From positions 4,154,001 through 4,218,000 of the forward strand of contig CAJFCV020000002.1 of the NCBI GenBank assembly GCA_904066235.2: a stretch of 64,000 nucleotides of DNA. Reading direction: 5' to 3'. Source of the DNA: Bursaphelenchus xylophilus (taxonomy: Eukaryota > Nematoda > Chromadorea > Rhabditida > Aphelenchoididae). The position numbers and the translations under genes are program-made. Below the pieces are notes generated by a model that saw only the letters and a program-made list of their open reading frames with translations, was not told where the DNA came from and searched no databases. Shown here piece after piece: positions 57,935 through 64,000 of the stretch. Position 1 is the stretch's first letter; each line of letters opens with the position of its first letter.

Positions 57935-58297
57935 GCAGGTACCCCAAATGCGGCGTTCATTTTATCTTTAACTTTTGCACACACAAAGGACATAGGACAC
58001 ATATCAATTCTTCAAAGTTTCTGCTCGCGCCCCCCAGGGGCGGCCGAGATATTCAATGATCTCTGCGACCGAGAGAGCACGCGAAAGCAAAGCACGGGCA
58101 GAGAGAGAAAATTTTCTGAAAAACGCTTTTTCGGCTACATGCTTGCCTGATTCGTGCGAAAAAATTGATTTTGTGATGAAACATTAACCACTACAGTAAA
58201 AATAGTAACGAAAGTTTTCATGTCGGAAAAGTTTTCGAAAAAATTTGCTAAATTTGTACCAAATTTGTCTAGATTTGCATTGAACTTTCCTTGTTAA
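57935..58297 (+). mobile_element. MITE family B, diverged copy
   Basis: Starts GCAGGTACCCCAAATGCGGC, has the GGCCGAGATATTCAATGATC landmark and GAAACATTAACCACTACAGT, and ends near CATTGAACTTTCCTTG. Internally deleted. Confidence 0.7.
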
Positions 58298-58785
58298 CTA
58301 ATGCCTCATAATTTCTGAAAAGTGCAAGCTTAAGCCATGATTATTGAAAAAAGTTATATGACAATCAATCAGCTATATTGAGCAGACAGATTTGAAGATT
58401 AATACGCAAAACAAGGAGAACTGGTCGGAGAAATAACGATGACACTTTGATAACTATGATGTTTCACTCGTACGTTTGCGGTAGCTCTTTCCAATGTTTC
58501 CAAAATATCCATCCTATTTTCGTTGCACCTCCTCGAAATTAACAACATGTATTTCCCTCTCCTCTCGACATCTTGAGGCAAATTGAGTTTGACTTTCGAT
58601 GTGTCTATGTATCCACCGCCTTACTTCGTTTGTTTTTTGAATAGAGCTCAAAATGAACGCTTTCGCCGAAAGTGCGGAGGAATGGAGCCTTAAGAGCTGA
58701 AAGTCTGCGATTTTAGAATTTTTATTACTTCGCGTTTACGAGATTTTTGCCATTGTTGGAATGTTTTTATCACCAAAATTGCAGA
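58298..58785. other. Upstream region of gene D
   Basis: AT-rich, no ORF of note. TTGCAG at 58779-58784 lies one base before the gene D ATG and is a likely trans-splice acceptor. Confidence 0.45.
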
Positions 58786-60153
58786 ATGTTGCATCGAGCA
58801 GATTCTCATCGCGCTTCCGCGAAGATTAAACGCTGCAGCACCAACTACAGTCTCCTGACGACCTTTTTTATATTGGTGACCATCTTTTGGATTATTGTGG
58901 GGCTTTTTGCCTCGGGCTATTTGGCCATGAAATGGATGAACGAGGGGACTACACAGGAATATGTAAGTCTAGGCCTGTTTAATATGCATCAGACAAAATG
59001 GGGTCCAGTTTGACCGGCTAGATCACGCGAAATAACCGAACGGTTACATCGGTCAGATTGGAGATAAACCCGCCAAGTTTCGCCCTTACTTAATTAATAA
59101 AGTTCGATTGATTCAGTAGTCCCTCCAAGTTATATTTTCGCCCGTTTTCAGGGGATTCTCTGGGTCGCATTGATCGTTACATCCCTCTTTATTGGAAACA
59201 TCAGCCTCTACTTCCAAATCTGTCGAATAATAAGGGGTACTGCATTCAAATCTCCGCGGCCTTACAACCTTTGGCTTAAGTTCGACATGGTCTACCGGTT
59301 TATTGGAGCGGCCGTCATACTCGCCTTAATGGTGCTCGTCTTCTCGGTGAAGCGAGCATTGCATGTGGTTGGCGTGATGTGGCTGTTCTTCTTGATCATT
59401 ATTGTTCATGCCATCATTTTTCGGCAAATTGTCTTCAATGAAGGCACAAAGGTAAGCAATTTCTAAGGTCATTTAAAAGCGGCAAAAAATAGCTCCAAAT
59501 ATATCATTTCTATTGACTGACTTTTAAAGATCGTAACAGCGCGTTCCGTTGTAAAATCGCCGCCTAAATTTCCCGTTTTCTCATTCTTTTTCGATGGAAA
59601 TCCTGACTTTTCCCTTCAACACCCAGAGTATAGATTCAAAAGAATGAGATTCTTCTTCCCTTTTATGAGTCTACGCGTAGTGATCGATGGTTGCTAAAAA
59701 TGGAAGCCGCGTTGTAACCGAGACAAATTTAGAACAAACCTAGATCGCCATAGACGCAACTATCCGCAAACAAGAAGTTTCATGTCACAAGACAAAACAG
59801 CTTTTTTAGAAGCTTTTAAAAAAGCTGTTTTGTCTTTAAAACGTTTCAAAAGTTGAGCAGTTACACTTTTACTTTTCTTACAGATGAAGGCGTACATCGA
59901 TCAAAGCCGACGGAACGGCACCGTTTCGTCCGAACGCAATCTGTTCCGAAACTTCCAACAACGTCAGCTGAAGAGGGCGGCCCGCTTTCCGTGGTTCCGT
60001 CGACCGTCGTTGCAGCCGGTTCCGACGGGCGTCAAGAACAGTGTGATTGTGAACAATTCGTTGTATGCGAACCGGCCGATCATCAAGATCGACCCGGCTT
60101 CGTCGCAGGCCAGCGAAGCCGAGGATGGGGATTTTGAGGATAATTTGCCTTAA
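58786..60153 (+). CDS. Unassigned four-helix membrane protein, gene D
   Basis: Function unknown. Exons are 58786-58962, 59152-59451 and 59884-60153, giving 248 aa, with phase-0 introns. Four hydrophobic segments: YSLLTTFFILVTIFWIIVGLF, ILWVALIVTSLFIGNISLYF, YRFIGAAVILALMVLVF and VVGVMWLFFLIIIVHAIIF. The last exon encodes a soluble tail of about 90 residues, basic at first (FRNFQQRQLKRAARFPWFRR) and acidic at the end (EAEDGDFEDNLP). It is a tetraspan like genes A-C but without their YxPYL-type motif, so common descent is not claimed. The ATG follows an acceptor (GCAG) by one base. Intron 2 holds a perfect 18-bp hairpin. Confidence 0.8.
59791..59834. repeat. Perfect 18-bp-stem hairpin in gene D intron 2
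   Basis: GACAAAACAGCTTTTTTA and its exact reverse complement TAAAAAAGCTGTTTTGTC are separated by 8 bases. It lies about 50 bp before the exon 3 acceptor. Confidence 0.85.
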
Positions 60154-63100
60154 GCCAAACGGTTTATCTATTTGTCATTTTGTTTTTCTTGTGCATAGTC
60201 TTACCTCTTTACATTTTTTCTGTTTTATGAAAAAGCTTTCTGTTTAGCTTGATTACTGTGATCGCTATTTTACTCATAAAGCGTTATTTCCTCAGCCTGC
60301 TTGTTCCTAAGCAGACGAACTTTGACCCCACAGCCCACAATCCCATCGCTTACCTAGAGTAATTTGCGTATTTTGAAACCCGGGATCAAAGGTCAAATGC
60401 CCAATCTCAGAGGGGCGGGATTCCCCCCGATCGGCATTTCGTAATCTCCCAGACTATGTAATTATTATAAATCATACATGTAGGTTTATGCGCAGTTCGG
60501 TGACTATATGTTTTATCTCTGAAGCCGAAGATTGTGACCGACTTGTACGATTTTCTGTACAGCCATGACTAAAGGGGCATGAATTTTTGGCACCTCCGGA
60601 CCTTCAGCTTACAATTAGCCATATTAAATTTAGGCCTCCGTCAGCCGCTTCTTTAAAGAAGCTTCTTTCGTTGATTTCTATTCCAGAATTTTTGAAATTT
60701 TTACGGGTACCTCCAACGTGTTTTATCAATGCTTATATGCTTGACTTCTTGTCAGAATATATATTGAAATAAATTTACACTATTTTAATCGGAACGTTTC
60801 GGTCTTATAGTAGAAAGAATTGAACTTTATCTGTAGTGATATTGAATAGCAGGGCTAAACTTTTATAGTCGTTCATTGTCGCAAGTCTCGTGGAAATCGA
60901 GTCGTTCTGTTTGCATTGCAGGGTTTTTAAACCGCGATTACAAAAATTCTCCAAAAATAGACCAGACAAAAAGTTGAATGGTACACTTTTATGGAGGGAA
61001 AACACCTATAAAAGGCGGCACAAATGGTCGGGATGATTTTGAAATTTTGTTGAAGAAAAGTGCTTCAAATGCGACGCTTTGCTTTTCATGAAACTGGGTG
61101 TAAAATTAGACCAAACCAAGTGTAGCTTATTTAGAGTGTACCAAGTTTAAAGAAAAATAGGAAAATCCCATATGGGTTAGTATCGTGCACCAAGTTTAAA
61201 GAAAAAGAAAATTAACCCACTTGGGTTAATTTTCTAGCTTGTGAAAACGCTATTTTTTACCAAGCAAAGGAGTATAGAAGCGCTCAAAAGTCCCTGAAGA
61301 CAACCAATTTTCCTTGCCAATTTTTTGGATCTCCCCCTTCCAATGCGCTTTTGTTTTGCGAAGGCTCCTTTATAACACTGTACTGTTATTATATTATCTT
61401 CCTTGTTTTCGAGAGCACACTGTGTTCCCGGATGTTTTTTCCACTAATTTTGCGGCCCCCTTTACTTCACATTTTTGGGGCAATCAATAATGAAGAGCCG
61501 TTTTATGCGAATTCTTCGATTAGTTGGCTCCGAAAGGTTTTAAATTTACTCTATAAAAGGCAAACAATCGTTCTTGATAAATTTTACATTAGTCATTCGT
61601 TTCTTTTCAAATCTAAAAAGAAACCCCCGCCGTTCCGAACGTGGTCTCCAATTGTCGCAGCCTTTATTTACCCCGCACCCAACGTGTTTTAACAATGCCC
61701 TCAAGGTGTCTTACAAATGCAGCGTGGCTGTACGGTTTTATGAGTGTCACTTGACTCGTTGACAAACACTACCAACACATTTGCGCATACTTATATTTTT
61801 TATTTAACGGGCTTGAGCCATGTATGTAATCTGCTTTGGGAGTTTTTTTTCCGAAAGTTTTTCAGATATCACTTTGGTATAATTCATAATACCGTTAGAA
61901 ATTTTAATAAAGGTATTGTTAAATTCAGTTCTGTTTTATGTATCTATGGCTCATGTGCGATAGTACTATCGGAAAGCCCCGAATTTTTGATTTTTTTTTT
62001 GGATTGGGACTGTACAGGTCCATCATGCCGTCGCCAAATTCATCATGCCAACTCGGCCCCATAATAAAATAATAAATCCAAAAAAATTGAGTGGCTCTAT
62101 CATTTTGGCGCGCACTATGTAAGGAGATGTTGTTTCAGCGTAATGTTGTTCACGTCTGTTTTAAACATTAAAATTGACAGCGTTGTAATAGTCCGATGGA
62201 ACAAAGCGTAGACAAAACTACCGTTCTCGATGAGTCGCGGGGGTAGCGAACGCCGATCGGTTACATAAATAAAAAAAATAGGTTCAAGAGACAACATATT
62301 AGAGCACTCCGATCAACTTGCTTTTGTCTAACGTTTTCTGGTTTCTCTTCTTTTTGTGAGGCGTTTGTTAATTTCAATCCGCTTTCCCCCAACAGTTTAA
62401 GTACCCTGAGTACACACAATTTTTCACACTCCCACAGAAACCCGGCGCGAATTTAGATTGATGTTTCCTAGCGCAGATTTGATCGTGTGTTTTGCTCCTT
62501 ACAAAGGCTACCGGTGTTTAAGAGAGAGAGCGCTCATTTTTAAAATATCGGGCTTGACCGTAGCCTGTGGGCTTTTAAAATTGAGGAGTAAAATCCCGGC
62601 AAAAAAATCACCTTTTCCTAAACGCATTCCGAAGAGATATAGCATAAAGACGTTTTTTGTATAAAGTAGGCTTAGCTGTGACCAATGTAAACGCTATAAC
62701 CAAGTTCTGTACTGTAGATTAAACTGATGTGATTTAGCGAGTACTCTTGCATGAAAAGTTTAATTGTATACATATTTACTAACAACGGTAAAGTTTAATC
62801 TGACGGCTGGTTTAACTCACCCCTATTTGAGCCACATACACTCACTCCTGTTTGAGTCACGGTTTCCACGGATTAAGCCATCCCGCGTGGCAAAAAAAAA
62901 CTGAAGCGACATTTGGAAATTGACAAAAACAACAGATTAAAGTGAAGGTTGTCAAATAGCAAAAAAGATTTTGACCATTTTCAGCAAACGTTGCTTGTTG
63001 CACTATGAGTTTTACCTCCTCTTTTATAGCAATTACGTCAATTTAATCGCGCAAAAATTTGTTTATTTTTACTTCAATTTTACTTGGCCAATTTAGTCCA

Positions 63101-64000
63101 AAAGTTTTTCTCTAGCCTCACCCTGGAAAGTTTCCATAAGTTTATTGAAATGCATACCCAACCAAATTCAATGAATTTTCGCTGTGATTTTTATTAAAAT
63201 GTTCCTATAAAATGAAAACTGTACCTGCTCAAATGATATAATTTCTTCGAAAAAGCCCCTTGAAACCTTTCATCAACAAAACTGCCATGATTTTGCTTAT
63301 TTGTCCGCGTATTTAGCCATTCAAATCGCACTTCAGCTGTCTTTTGAACGATTGTTTCGATTTTGGAGGGTTCTAGTAGTAGCTCACGTGCTGGGTGCAA
63401 TTTTAAGAGCAGCACTTGAAAAAGGGGTCCGAAAAAAGTCATGCGTATTGACGACGGGGAATTTACGAAATAATTCCGACATTCGCAGAATCGACGAAAT
63501 ATACAATTGTCCTTCTCCGATCGCTCTTAAACCTGGACTGCATTTCGTTTCAGCCGGTGGTACTGTAGAAGTTTGATTGATGATTTTTCGTTGATCATTC
63601 TCCCTACAATTCGAGTTTAGAATAAATGTAGGATTTTAGTTTAATGATCAACCTTTCGTTGACGAAAATTAGCGGAATTTACGCTACAGTTACGGTTCTT
63701 AAATGATAAACAATTATTTGAGCAGTTAACGTGAAAAATCTCTATGGTGACGTTTAGTCGGGGTCTCACGTCACGTGGGAGTCGTCTCAATTTTTAAGAG
63801 TAATCACTATTTGATTTTCCAATTTAAAGTTCCTTAGGGTATCCTGATCGTTTTATTCTAGATTTTTTTGATTGTGAACCGATTTTCTGGGCCTAACCAA
63901 AAGGACTTCCAAACGGCATTTTTTTTTTGAAAATGGATAATCGATAGGTCCGTAACTTCTAACCACGTAATCATTTTCTGTTTTTGTTCTCCTTGGAACA
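60154..64000. other. Right end of window, no gene seen
   Basis: Gene D 3' UTR, then AT-rich DNA. At 61050-61100 there is a short family B-like fragment (TGCTTCAAATGCGACGC). CACCAAGTTTAAAGAAAAA and a close variant occur twice near 61140-61205, next to short palindromes (TTAACCCACTTGGGTTAA). ORFs up to 113 codons show no domain. Confidence 0.45.

Noticed and set aside
60154..64000. Search for a gene at the right edge
   Set aside because: ORFs up to 113 codons show no domain, and no exon chain with consistent phases could be built.

Overview
This is a eukaryotic window and almost certainly comes from a nematode. The direct evidence is a cuticle collagen with a nematode-type N-terminal membrane domain followed by interrupted Gly-X-Y repeats, a two-domain LECT2 protein, a LET-767/stdh-type steroid dehydrogenase pair, many short introns with GTAAG donors and TTTCAG/TTTTAG acceptors, and acceptor-like sites directly in front of start codons, as expected for spliced-leader trans-splicing. 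Genes are small and multi-exon. They sit in AT-rich DNA rich in miniature and foldback transposable elements. I cannot name the genus from the sequence alone.

Layout. Position 1-158 (-): 5' end of a phospholipid phosphatase gene that runs off the left edge. 2.7-5.9 kb (-): PGAP1 GPI inositol-deacylase followed by LSm4. 6.2-9.6 kb (+): ASF1 histone chaperone, metaxin-1 and the first four exons of an SFT2 protein, ordered and spaced like an operon. The fifth SFT2 exon lies at 21.0 kb, beyond an 11.4-kb intron that holds a complete antisense calmodulin-like gene (10.5-15.0 kb, -) and a 1.66-kb foldback element. 21.9-35.7 kb (+): three unassigned four-helix membrane proteins, separated by repeat-rich DNA that includes a TTAA-flanked, piggyBac-like 1.24-kb foldback element. 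40.3-41.8 kb (+): TMEM86/YhhN lysoplasmalogenase. 42.0-45.1 kb (-): an acyl-CoA synthetase-like protein that has lost its catalytic motifs. 45.8-47.2 kb (+): LECT2-like secreted protein, tail-to-tail with a cuticle collagen (47.3-48.6 kb, -). 49.7-53.5 kb: a head-to-head pair of 17-beta-HSD/3-ketoacyl-CoA reductase paralogues. 58.8-60.2 kb (+): a fourth unassigned four-helix protein. The last 3.8 kb shows no gene.

Function. The genes do not form one pathway. Lipid and membrane functions recur: phospholipid phosphatase, PGAP1, SFT2 trafficking, TMEM86, acyl-CoA synthetase-like, and the steroid dehydrogenase/ketoacyl reductases. Two extracellular-matrix genes (LECT2, collagen) are adjacent. The most interesting items are the catalytically degenerate acyl-CoA synthetase, the dehydrogenase pair with near-identical centres (including the intron) but diverged ends, the calmodulin-like gene nested in the giant SFT2 intron, and two large foldback elements plus two MITE families that have repeatedly entered introns.

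All exon boundaries were read by eye from splice consensus and reading frame. Summed exon lengths are divisible by three for every complete gene listed. No alignment or database search was run.
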